Source: Planctomycetota bacterium
GTDB taxonomy: Bacteria; Planctomycetota; UBA8742; UBA2392
NCBI GenBank assembly: GCA_027493625.1
Contig: JAOSKM010000003.1
Coordinates: 496,001-560,000 of the forward strand
Direction of reading: 5' to 3'
DNA length: 64,000 nt
A program made the translations under genes and the position numbers. Shown here in pieces: positions 52,672 through 60,962 of the stretch (position 1 is its first letter; each line of letters opens with the position of its first letter). A model generated the notes under the pieces. The model had not been told where the DNA came from. It did not search any database and saw nothing but the letters and a program-made list of their open reading frames with translations.

Positions 52672-53513
52672 AGATCGAGCGCTACGACAGCGTCTACCTT
52701 TCGCCACACCTGGACGACGTGGCGCTGTCGTGCCCGTGCACGCTGCTGCGCGAGGTCGAGGCCGGCGCGCGCGTGCTGGTGGCCACGCTGTTCTCGCACC
52801 CCGGGCCCGCCGACGCCGGGGCGTTCCGCCGTGACGACTACCCCGCGCGCTGGGCCGAGGACGCGCACGCCATGCAGGTACTCGGCGCAGACCACTTCCA
52901 CGCCGGGCTGCTGGACGCGCCCTTCCGCAGCAGCCTGTACCACACGTTCGAGGGCATCCTGTTCGGCCGCGACCCGGGTGACGCGGCAACCCTGCAACAT
53001 GCCAAGGCCGTCGTCGCGGACATCCTGGAGCGCGCCCGGCCGCAACGCGTCTATGCGCCGCTGGGCGTCGGCGAGCACATCGACCACCGCCTCACCCATG
53101 AGGCCGCGCCGCCCGGCAGCCTGTTCTATGAGGACCGGCCCTACGCCTTCGTGCGGGACGCCGTCGCTCTTCGCCTGGCCGTGCTGGGGGCGGGCCCGGC
53201 ACCGGACCTCGAAGCCGGCTTCTTCGACTCGCTGCTGAAAACGCCCATGGCGGCCGCGTTCTACAGCACCCCCGCGCAGCAGCAGACCGTACGCGCAGGT
53301 TTCAGGCGGCTGGCGTTGAGCTGCCCCCCGGTCACGCGCCGCGCGACCCCGAGCAGCGTGCCGGGTGACGCTGCGCAGGCCGAGGCACTGGCCGAGCTCT
53401 ACACCTCGCAGATCACGCCGATCCTCGGCGGCATGGGACGCTACGCCTCGACTGCCACGAGCGGCGGCCCGTACCTTGAGCGTTTCTGTCTTTTTTCCGG
53501 ACTGCCGGAATAG
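52668..53513 (+). CDS. PIG-L/LmbE-family N-deacetylase
   Basis: 281 residues. The zinc site is formed by 'YLSPHLDDVALSCP' (His14, Asp16, Asp17) and 'PLGVGEHIDHRLTHEAA' (~131-147). 'VLVATLFSHPG' and a conserved middle acidic region fit the family. PIG-L enzymes remove acetyl from N-acetylglucosaminyl groups in mycothiol, bacillithiol, GPI and some antibiotics. Here it ends a four-gene coupled run with a glycosyltransferase and an amide-forming enzyme. Confidence 0.9.
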   Translation: MKIERYDSVYLSPHLDDVALSCPCTLLREVEAGARVLVATLFSHPGPADAGAFRRDDYPARWAEDAHAMQVLGADHFHAGLLDAPFRSSLYHTFEGILFGRDPGDAATLQHAKAVVADILERARPQRVYAPLGVGEHIDHRLTHEAAPPGSLFYEDRPYAFVRDAVALRLAVLGAGPAPDLEAGFFDSLLKTPMAAAFYSTPAQQQTVRAGFRRLALSCPPVTRRATPSSVPGDAAQAEALAELYTSQITPILGGMGRYASTATSGGPYLERFCLFSGLPE

Positions 53514-53661
53514 CAGCAGACCGGAGTATGTTCCACACAATGTGCCATTACTCTCTGCAAAGTGCCGGTGCGTGAAGATTAGCGGCGCGGCGGGCTTGGA
53601 TTTCACATCACGCACAAAAGTCACTGGACGCCCCGCGCGAACGTGAGTAATACTTGTCACA

Positions 53662-53689
53662 TTAACGCTGTCGGCTAGCTGATTAAAAT
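53662..53689 (+). promoter_or_regulatory. Candidate promoter of the histidine kinase
   Basis: TTAACG (53662-53667), 16-bp spacer, TAAAAT (53684-53689), in an AT-rich island. Leader ~46 bases to the GTG. Confidence 0.45.
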
Positions 53690-53741
53690 CACATTTCATC
53701 CATCGCCGAGGTTCGACTTTCAGGCGGAACAGGAGGGGCCC

Positions 53742-55732
53742 GTGCCCCGAGGCGGCGAAAACCACGGCGGTTCCCGCAAGCGGACCGCCACCAAAGGTTC
53801 CGACTCCGACGAGTCCCTGCCCGCCTTCCCGGTGTACCGTCCCCAGCCCGTGGCCGGACCTTCGGCAGCGCTGTTTGACGCGGCCCCGATAGGTTACGTT
53901 GTTCTGGATGCCGAGGACGTAATCGTCCGCGCCAACGCCGAGCTCGGCCGCATGCTGAAGCTGGAGCCGGCCGTGCTGGCCTGCATGGATTTTACCGGCT
54001 TCGTGGCGGCGGATTCGCTGGAAGATTTCCGCGGGTTCCGGCTGCGCGGGGGTGAACGAACGGAGCTGCACCTGCACACGGCAACCGGGACGCCGTTTCC
54101 GGTGCGGCTGCACCGCGTCGAGGCCTGTGAAGGCGGACAGGCGCTGCTGGCGATCAGCGACCTGAGCGAGCTCGAGCAGGCCCGGGCCAGGCTGCACGAG
54201 CATGAGCTGGAGTTGCGCGTGGCGCGCCGCCAGCTTGAGCGTTCCGGCCGGCGTGAGCAGGACTACCTGCAGGTAGCGGACGTGATCATGGTGGGGCTGA
54301 ACGCCGCCGGCGAAATCACGCTGTTGAACCGCAAGGGCTGCGAGCTGCTGGGCTGTGAAGAATACCAGGTGCTGCGTCGTAACTGGTTCAATGAGTTTCT
54401 GCCAGCTGACGAGCGCGACCTGACACGAGAGATGTTCGAGCAGGCTGTCGCGGACAACGTGCCGCTGCCGGAGTTCGTGACCAGTAAAGTTGTCACCCGC
54501 GACGGCCTGGCGCGGCAGGTGCGCTGGCACACGGTGACGCTGCGCGATGTCCACGGGCGCGTCGAGGGCGTGCTGGCCTCGGGCGTCGACATCACCGACC
54601 AGCTGCGCACCGAGCAGCGCCTGCAGCAGAGCCAGGCCGCGCTGGTCAACACGCGCCAGAAGCTGGACCTGTACGAAGGCGTAATGGTCGCGGTGGTCGA
54701 GAACTCGCCGGACGCCGTGCTGACTTTCAGCCCCGAGGGCATGATCCAGACGGCCAACCAGGCCGCGCTGCACCTGTTCGGTCGCGGTGAACACGATCTG
54801 GTGGGACAGCACGTCTCGATTCTGGTGCCGCCGCCCCAGCACCCGCAGCATGACGACTCCCTGGCAGGCTCGCTTCGGGGCGGCATCGGCCGCCTGGTCG
54901 GCGAGCATCGCGAGATCCTTGCCATGCGCAGCAGCGGGGAGTGCTTCCCCGCGCACCTTTCCGTGGGCGACATCAGCGACCGGGTCAACCGCGTGTACAC
55001 CGGCGTACTGCGCGACCTGACCCGCGAGAAGCAGCTTCAGAAGCAGATCCAGGAGCAGGAGGCGCTGGCCACACTGGGGCGCATGGCGGCCGTGGTCGCC
55101 CACGAAGTACGCAACCCGCTGGCCGGCATTTCCGGCGTGATTCAGGTGTTCCGCGACCGGCTGGCGCGGACGCGCCCGAGCGCGACGTGCTGGGCGACGT
55201 GTTGAAACGCGTGGACGCGCTGGTGGAGACGATCCAGGACCTGCTGCTGTATGCGCGGCCCCGCGAGCTGCGCCTGACGCCGGTGCGCATGAGCGAGCTG
55301 CTGTCGCAGACCGCGCGGCTGGTGGCGGAGGATCCGCGCTTCCAGCGCATCGAGATTCGGGTGCCGGATTCGGACGTGCGACTGCGCCTGGACGCCGATT
55401 ACTTCCGCGAGGCGCTGCTGAACCTGCTGATCAACGCCGCCCAGGCCATGAACGGCATGGGTGAAATCCGCGCCTGCATCGAGGACGCAGGCGAGCGCAT
55501 CCATGTGCGCATCACGGACAATGGCCCGGGCATTCACCCGGATGTGCGTGAAAAGGTGTTCGAGGCCTTCTTCACCACCAAGGGGCGCGGCACCGGCCTG
55601 GGCCTGTCGCTGGTCAAGAACGTGGTCGAGCGCCACGGCGGCCAGGTCGCCATCGACTGCCCCGATTGCGGTGGCACTGTCGTGACCCTCAGTTTGCCGG
55701 CCGGCACGCGCGTCACGACCCGGATCGGATGA
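53742..55732 (+). CDS. Multi-PAS sensor histidine kinase, one frame break
   Basis: GTG 53742 follows AGGAGG. Frame one runs to a stop at 55205; the rest is in another frame to 55732. The break is at ~55160-55180, a one-base loss in 'GCGCGGACGCGCCC'. Reconstructed ~663 residues. Three PAS domains (~40-145, ~180-290, ~310-425) carry '[20 protein letters not shown]', '[20 protein letters not shown]' and '[20 protein letters not shown]'. Coiled-coil linkers, an H-box '[20 protein letters not shown]' and a GHKL ATPase with '[11 protein letters not shown]', '[20 protein letters not shown]' and '[11 protein letters not shown]' follow. There is no membrane helix, so it is a soluble NtrB-like kinase. 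No response regulator is adjacent. Confidence 0.88.
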
Positions 55733-55799
55733 CTCTGCCGCCCCGCTGCAAACGGCAAGCGGAGCGGCCCTGGTCGCCCCCGGATTATATCGGCACGGT

Positions 55800-56268
55800 C
55801 TAGCCCAGCAGGCTTCCGGAGCATCCAGGCGGTCTTTTCGTGTACGCGCATGCGGTCGCTGATCAGGGCCGTTGAGCTTTCGTCGTCGGCGCCCTGCGTC
55901 AGCGGCAGCAGCTCGCGGCAGGTGCGGATCACGATTTCGTGCCCGTCCACCAGCTGCTTGAGCATTTCCTTCCAGTCCGGGTTGCCGTCCGCTTCCTGGA
56001 TGCTGCTCAGGCTCGCGAACGCCTTGTAACCGCCCGGCGCGAACTCACCCAGGGCGCGGATGCGCTCGGCCACTTCGTCCACGGCCGTCCACATCTCTGT
56101 GTACTGGGTCATGAACATGGCGTGGAGGCCGTTGAAATGCGGGCCGGTAACGTTCCAGTGGAAGTTGTGCGTCTTCAGGTAAAGCGTGTAGGTGTCGGCC
56201 AGCAGCCTGCTGAGGCCTTTGGCGAGTTCCTTGCGCTTGCCTTCGTCAATGCCGATGTTCGGTTGCAT
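55800..56268 (-). CDS. dps: Dps/ferritin-like DNA-protection protein, frame break near the C-terminus
   Basis: Dps four-helix ferritin fold: '[20 protein letters not shown]', '[20 protein letters not shown]' and '[14 protein letters not shown]' hold the inter-subunit ferroxidase His/Asp/Glu residues. It ends '[11 protein letters not shown]'. As read, the frame runs on past the normal end into antisense kinase sequence (to 55534). Dropping one base at ~55814 gives R-S-L-L-G-stop at 55800, the expected ~155-residue length. Dps oxidises and stores iron and shields DNA. Confidence 0.9.
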
Positions 56269-56325
56269 CTGGTCTCCTGTTCGCGTTCGTCGTTCTAACG
56301 CGTGCTGCGGAAAGTTCCATTCCGA

Positions 56326-57252
56326 CTAATCGCGCACGGTGCCCCAGGCCTCGACGCGCCAGGTCGCGGGCGTTTCGATCTGCCAGGTGCCGGTGCCCAT
56401 CCGGAAGTCGCTCTGCTGGCCGGCCTGCAGGTTGGTGACGCGGGCATAACCCTGGGCGAAAGCGCAGGGCCTGCCCTCGGCGTCGTAGCCGATCGCGTGG
56501 ACGCGTACCGAGTTGAGGCGCATGCCGCTGTCATTCCGCACCGTGCCGGTCAGGTACGGGTACTTCTTCAATGAAGGTGACGGGTTGGGCTGCAGCTCAT
56601 AGCCCACGAGTTCAAGCCGCATCTGCTTCGACGTGTAGCGATCCGCGCGCTTCGGGCCGACGATTTCGAACTCGGCCTGGTACCGGCCTTTGTAGCTGCC
56701 CGGCATGCTCACCAGCATCCAGACGGCCTCCCCGGGCGGCAGCCTGTACACCGACGCCACCGTTTCGTGATCCAGCACCGGGCGGTCCTGCTCATCTTTC
56801 ACATGTGCCTTGACGGTGGGAAAGGCAATCGACACCTCACCCATGTTGCGGTACTCCACCAGCCACCAGGGGCTGATGCCGTTGTGCCCGGCCACCACGT
56901 CGGGACCCAGCTCAGCCGACAGCCTGCCGCTCTCTTCCGGCTGCGGCTGCGGCTGCGGCACCGCCAACCTGACGTCCGGGCGCGGCGTGTCCGGCGGCGG
57001 CTGGTGTGAGCCGCCAGAGCCACCCGCGAACAGGAACACAGCCACTCCCACCGCCATCACGATCGCGGCCGCGACTACGCCGACCACCACGCGCGCGTTG
57101 CCGCTGGTGGCGGCCACGGCGACCCGCGCGGCGGGTGGGTGCGGGTACTCCATGCGGAAGTACCAGGTGTGGCCGCAACTGGCGCACTTGCGCGAGCCAT
57201 CGGGCAGGATGGCCGCGCCCGGGAAGGCGCAGTTCGGGCAGGGGTAGTCCAC
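56326..57252 (-). CDS. Zinc-ribbon membrane protein with extracytoplasmic beta domains
   Basis: 308 residues from GTG 57252. N-terminal zinc ribbon 'CPNC' at 5-8 and 'CASC' at 23-26, then a membrane helix ~55-77 ('VVVGVVAAAIVMAVGVAVFL') and a Pro/Gln linker. Two beta domains follow. The last, 'YPYLTGTVRNDSGMRLNSVR' to 'NLQAGQQSDFRMG', resembles FxLYD-type domains. Role unknown; similar zinc-ribbon/anchor proteins are common in planctomycetes and bacilli. TATCAT six bases before the GTG suggests a leaderless message. Confidence 0.75.
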   Translation of the reverse strand: MDYPCPNCAFPGAAILPDGSRKCASCGHTWYFRMEYPHPPAARVAVAATSGNARVVVGVVAAAIVMAVGVAVFLFAGGSGGSHQPPPDTPRPDVRLAVPQPQPQPEESGRLSAELGPDVVAGHNGISPWWLVEYRNMGEVSIAFPTVKAHVKDEQDRPVLDHETVASVYRLPPGEAVWMLVSMPGSYKGRYQAEFEIVGPKRADRYTSKQMRLELVGYELQPNPSPSLKKYPYLTGTVRNDSGMRLNSVRVHAIGYDAEGRPCAFAQGYARVTNLQAGQQSDFRMGTGTWQIETPATWRVEAWGTVRD

Positions 57253-57290
57253 GCCCGGATGATATCAGCCGCGCCGTGCGCGTCAGGCTC

Positions 57291-60098
57291 CTACTTGCCG
57301 GTGACCGGGCCTCCGCGCCTGGGCGGGCGCTGGGTAGCCAGGTAGGGCGCGCTGCGTTTCAGGAACAGCAGGGCGAAGCTGTAGTTGCAGACCTGCTCGT
57401 TCAGGCTTTCCCAGCCGCCTTCCTTGAGCTGCAGCTTGATCATCAGGTCGGCGCCGTCGCGGTACCAGTCGATGTCGCCGAAGTACACGCTGCGGGTCAG
57501 CACGCCCGCGCGCTCGCAGCCGTACATGTCGTACAGCATGCCGCGCCCCTCGCCGCCGCCGATCCAGCACTCAGTCTGTTTCGCGTCCAGCTTCAGGTAC
57601 TCGCGCGAGTACGGGTACTTCTGCCCCAGCCCGATCAGCCCGCCCGCCAGACGGTCATCGATCTTCGCGACCAGCTGCGGGTCATAGGTCGGCGCGATCA
57701 TCAGCGCGTCGCGCAGGATTGCCAGGCTCGAAATGCCGGCCGCGGTCATGCCCACCGAGTACGGCCAGGTGTAGCCGCCGGCCTTGTTCTGGGGGTTCTC
57801 GGCGGCGCCCCAGGTGTTGCCTGAGCCCGCGTGGTAGGACCAGCCGCCGATCTCGAACAGCTGCAGGGTGGGGCGTGCACGGCGCTGGTTGGGGTCGCTG
57901 TCGTCGGCGTAGCGCGCGTCGCGCGAACGGCGCTCCAGCTGCTCCAGGGTCATCTGGCGGGTCGGGTCGATCAGCCGCTCGGCCCAGCCGCCCGGGTGGA
58001 AACACTCGATCAGCCGCATGGCGTCCCAAGCCAGCGTGTTGTAGTCGATCGGCGCGCCCAGCAGCATGCCGGCCTTGATGCCCAGCACCGCGTACTGCGA
58101 GTTGCTGCCGTCCGCGTGACGCCAGCCCTGGGGCGGCGTCTTGGGCCGGTCGGGGAACTTGCCTTCGCGGCTGCGGCGACGGCGTTCGTCCCGGACTTCC
58201 TGGGGCGGCTCATTCTTCGTTTCGGCTTTCTCTCCGGTGGCGGGCGCCTCACCGTCGCCGCCGCCGCGCTTGTCGAGCGGCGCGGTGGTGATCGGCGCGG
58301 GGCGCGGCCGATGCTCTTCGGGCAGGCTGTAGCCCCAGCCATACCCGTCGGCGTTGGACAACCGCCACGATATCTCCGCGATCAGCGCACGGTGGCGCGG
58401 GTCGATCTTCGCCCACACCTTGGCCTGCGCGGCCGCGTACTCTTCGGGGTGGCAGGCCTCGTACATGCCGCTGGCGCGGATTTCGGGCTCGTAGTAGCTC
58501 TGGAAGGCCATCATGGCGATGGTGGTGCAGTAGTTCTGCTGGCCGAAGCTGCCGAAGGTGTGGGGCTTCACCATTTCCTCGACCTGCTCGACCATGATCT
58601 CGAAGGCCTTCTTCAATTGCGGGTGGTCGCGGCTTACCCCGGCATCCAGCAGCGCGTGCACGGCCAGCCCGTGGCCGCCCAGCATTTCGCTGTAGGTGCT
58701 CTTCATGAAGAAGCCCTTGCTGGTCTGGCGGCCCAGCAGGTAGCCGGCGGCGGCGTCGATCGCCAGGTCGGTGGTCAGCATGTAGCCGTAGTAATCGTCG
58801 AGGTCGAGCGTCTCCAGCGCCGTGAACAGCTTGACGCCCTCGCCCCAGCCCAGCGGCTCGCGCGCTTCCACCCCCGGCTCAAGGCCGCCCGCGGTCGCCA
58901 GCACCGACAGGCAGATGGCGGCGACCTGGTCGCGCTCGTCCAGCGACAGCTCGGCGCGACCCATGCCCGGGTCGCCGTAGCTCTGGCTCAGCACCCAGCC
59001 CAGCGCCGGCGCGATGTGCGAGTTCTTCGGCCGCGGCAGCGCCCAGCACAGGCGGTAGTCCTTCAGCGCCAGGCGTTCGATGTCTTTGCGCACGGCCTTC
59101 GGGTTGGCGCCGAACTTCTCGCCGCCAGCCAGGTACAGCGCCAGCGCGTCGCCCTCGGTGATGCGCCAGGCGTCTTCGGCGGTCAGCTCGGCGGGCAGGT
59201 GCGGCTTGAGCCAGCCGATGGCCTTCTCGGCATCGCTGCGCGCGCGCTTCTGCAGGCTCTTGTCGTCGGCCAGGTTCAGGATCGCGCCCGCCAGCAGCAG
59301 CGCCCGGTAATGCACGGCGTCGATTTCCTTCGGTACTTCAAACCACACGCCCTTGGCCGGATCGCGGTGCTTGCGCACGGCATCAGTCAGTTGCGCCACG
59401 GCCGCGGACACCAGCTCGGGCACCGGATTCTCGGCCCAGCCGTTCATCATGGCGATGCGCCGCGCCAGCAGCACGTGGTAGAGCCTGACCATCTGTTCGA
59501 CGCTCGGCTCTTCGTGGGCGACCAGGTCCCAGTCGCGACTGCTGACGATCTGCCGCCCGCGGGCGCGGGCCTTCTCCTTCGTGGCTTCCAGCAGCTTGTC
59601 TTCGCGCTGCAGCAGGGCGTCCAGCGTCAGCAGCTCAAGCGAGACGTCGGGCCACACGTGCTTGCGGCCGGGCGCGCCGGAGTTCAGCCACTCGTTCACC
59701 TCGGTGCACAGGTCCGTACCGGCCGGGTATCCCGCGCGCAGCAGCGCCAGCAGGCGCAGCAGCACCCAGGTGTCGGGCTGGTGCTCGGCGTGGCCGGTGA
59801 GGCTGCCGACGGGCGGGATGGGCAGGTGGCCATGGATGTAGGGGTCTTCGGAAAGGCGGATGTCGCCGCGGCCCAGGACGCGCATGGCGTTCAGCACCAC
59901 GAGCTGTCGGCCTTCGCAGTCCTTGAGCACATCCCTGGCGCCGCGGACGCTTTTCTCGTCGGGGCGGCGCTGCTTGAGCAGCTTGTGCTTTTCTTCGATG
60001 TCGGTGATGTGCTTGCCCCTGGCCTGGGCCTGGCGCAGGGCCAGGGGCGACAGCAGCACCAGCAGGGCGAACAGGATGGTGAATTGGCGTAACGGCAT
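57291..60098 (-). CDS. Large exported prenyltransferase/squalene-cyclase-repeat protein
   Basis: 935 residues, GGAGGG eight bases before ATG. A signal peptide (~1-26, ending near 'QAQARG') precedes a long alpha-alpha toroid-like protein: 'KPHTFGSFGQQNYCTTIAMM', 'GGWSYHAGSGNTWGAAENPQ' and 'LKEGGWESLNEQVCNYSFAL' are typical repeats with Gly-Gly-Trp turns. A charged insertion (~625-690, 'RDERRRRSREGKFPDRPKTP') interrupts it. The catalytic DxDD of hopene cyclase is not evident. Such exported proteins are abundant in planctomycetes; their function is not established. Confidence 0.82.
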   Translation of the reverse strand: MPLRQFTILFALLVLLSPLALRQAQARGKHITDIEEKHKLLKQRRPDEKSVRGARDVLKDCEGRQLVVLNAMRVLGRGDIRLSEDPYIHGHLPIPPVGSLTGHAEHQPDTWVLLRLLALLRAGYPAGTDLCTEVNEWLNSGAPGRKHVWPDVSLELLTLDALLQREDKLLEATKEKARARGRQIVSSRDWDLVAHEEPSVEQMVRLYHVLLARRIAMMNGWAENPVPELVSAAVAQLTDAVRKHRDPAKGVWFEVPKEIDAVHYRALLLAGAILNLADDKSLQKRARSDAEKAIGWLKPHLPAELTAEDAWRITEGDALALYLAGGEKFGANPKAVRKDIERLALKDYRLCWALPRPKNSHIAPALGWVLSQSYGDPGMGRAELSLDERDQVAAICLSVLATAGGLEPGVEAREPLGWGEGVKLFTALETLDLDDYYGYMLTTDLAIDAAAGYLLGRQTSKGFFMKSTYSEMLGGHGLAVHALLDAGVSRDHPQLKKAFEIMVEQVEEMVKPHTFGSFGQQNYCTTIAMMAFQSYYEPEIRASGMYEACHPEEYAAAQAKVWAKIDPRHRALIAEISWRLSNADGYGWGYSLPEEHRPRPAPITTAPLDKRGGGDGEAPATGEKAETKNEPPQEVRDERRRRSREGKFPDRPKTPPQGWRHADGSNSQYAVLGIKAGMLLGAPIDYNTLAWDAMRLIECFHPGGWAERLIDPTRQMTLEQLERRSRDARYADDSDPNQRRARPTLQLFEIGGWSYHAGSGNTWGAAENPQNKAGGYTWPYSVGMTAAGISSLAILRDALMIAPTYDPQLVAKIDDRLAGGLIGLGQKYPYSREYLKLDAKQTECWIGGGEGRGMLYDMYGCERAGVLTRSVYFGDIDWYRDGADLMIKLQLKEGGWESLNEQVCNYSFALLFLKRSAPYLATQRPPRRGGPVTGK

Positions 60099-60208
60099 GG
60101 CGTATCCCTCCGCGAGCAGCTTAGCGGATACGCATAAATTCGCCGACTAGACTTTAAGGCTTCCTGTGCGGAAACGGGAAGGCGTTTCGGCCGCACCGGA
60201 TGTGCAAA

Positions 60209-60334
60209 CTACGCCTTGGGCGCCAGCACGTACATCAGGCCCAGCAGGCCGCTGGTGAGCAGCGCCAGCACAAAGGCCAGCACCAGCATTTCGCCGCCTT
60301 CCGGCAGCATTCCTTTTTTGGCTTCTGCGGACAT
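60209..60334 (-). CDS. 41-residue single-helix membrane protein
   Basis: ATG 60334 with GAGGAAG six bases upstream. It has a charged N-terminus 'MSAEAKKGMLPEGGEM', then one membrane helix ('LALLTSGLLGLMYVLAPKA'). The clear ribosome site and amphipathic start make it a credible small protein. It lies between the toroid protein and the oxidoreductase-like gene on the same strand. No recognised family. Confidence 0.65.
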   Translation of the reverse strand: MSAEAKKGMLPEGGEMLVLAFVLALLTSGLLGLMYVLAPKA

Positions 60335-60410
60335 CGTTGCTTCCTCAACGGTTCGGGCTACGCGGCGCATTGTATGGAACAACGCCCGGCATGGAAGACT
60401 TCTCAGCCGG

Positions 60411-60854
60411 CTAACCGTGCGGGGTGGCGTTCTTTTTGTCGCGGGAGTCTTCGACCTTGCCCTGGGTCAACTCGATGCGGCTCAGGAACTTCACGTTGGC
60501 GCAGGTGTCGGCGCCGCCTGAGTGGCAGGCCGCCGCGTCTGGAATCAGGAAGCGGATCGGCCCGCCCAGGTGCGCGGGCAGGGACTCGCCGTTCAGCTCG
60601 TAGACAAGCACGGCGTCCAGGATGTCATCCAGCGGCACGCTGGCGGTAAACTTGTCGTCACTGCTGGCCAGCGTCGCGTGGGTGGCGCCGGCCTTGCGAC
60701 CGGCAGCCTCGATCAGGCTGCGCAGGCGCACGCCGCGTCCTTGGCGGCCTTCGACCTCGCGGCTCACGTCCTCCACCTGGTTGGGCAGGGATTTAAGCTC
60801 GGCGTAGCCGAAGGACTTTTCGCGCTCCACTTGGCCGTAGACAGTCAGGCTCAT
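60411..60854 (-). CDS. Small protein of the sulfite-oxidase molybdopterin-binding fold
   Basis: 147 residues from ATG 60854 (GGAGGTG five bases upstream). 'GVRLRSLIEAAGRKAGATHA', 'KFTASVPLDDILDAVLVYEL' and 'LPAHLGGPIRFLIPD' follow the Oxidored_molyb (SUOX) pattern. The equivalent of the cofactor-ligating Cys is not seen; instead Cys appear in 'AACHSGGADTCANVKFLSRI' near the C-terminus. Small stand-alone members occur widely and their activity is unclear. moeA/mogA and a Mo-carrier-like protein are elsewhere in the window. Confidence 0.75.
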   Translation of the reverse strand: MSLTVYGQVEREKSFGYAELKSLPNQVEDVSREVEGRQGRGVRLRSLIEAAGRKAGATHATLASSDDKFTASVPLDDILDAVLVYELNGESLPAHLGGPIRFLIPDAAACHSGGADTCANVKFLSRIELTQGKVEDSRDKKNATPHG

Positions 60855-60866
60855 GCCGCACCTCCA

Positions 60867-60942
60867 GAGCCCATCGTGTAAACGATGGGCCTGTGCGTCC
60901 ATGGGCAGGCGACCGCAAGCCCAGCGTTTACACGATGGGCTC
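60867..60942. promoter_or_regulatory. Paired inverted palindromic sites in a divergent promoter
   Basis: An 18-base arm at 60867-60884 recurs as an exact inverted copy at 60925-60942. Each lies within a near-palindrome (GCCCATCG-TGTAAA-CGATGGGC at 60869-60890; 60919-60940). Centres are 50 bases apart, about five helical turns. The right site contains the TTTACA -35 of dcd. This fits a repressor operator pair. Confidence 0.55.
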
Positions 60943-60956
60943 CGGGGCTTTATAAG
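60927..60956 (+). promoter_or_regulatory. Promoter of dcd
   Basis: TTTACA (60927-60932), 18-bp spacer, TATAAG (60951-60956), then six bases to ATG 60963. No ribosome site is visible, so the message may be leaderless. Confidence 0.55.
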
Positions 60957-60962
60957 CCAACC

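Noticed and set aside
55534..55799. C-terminal extension of Dps
   Set aside because: It is antisense to the kinase ATPase domain and arises from a one-base frame break; the natural stop is at 55800.
57831..60092. 753-residue plus-strand frame opposite the toroid protein
   Set aside because: Shadow frame without signal peptide or motifs; minus-strand protein has good start and repeats.
60867..60942. Possible tRNA or small structured RNA
   Set aside because: 76 bases with paired ends recalls a tRNA, but there is no cloverleaf arm pattern, T-loop or CCA; palindromic operator sites explain it better.
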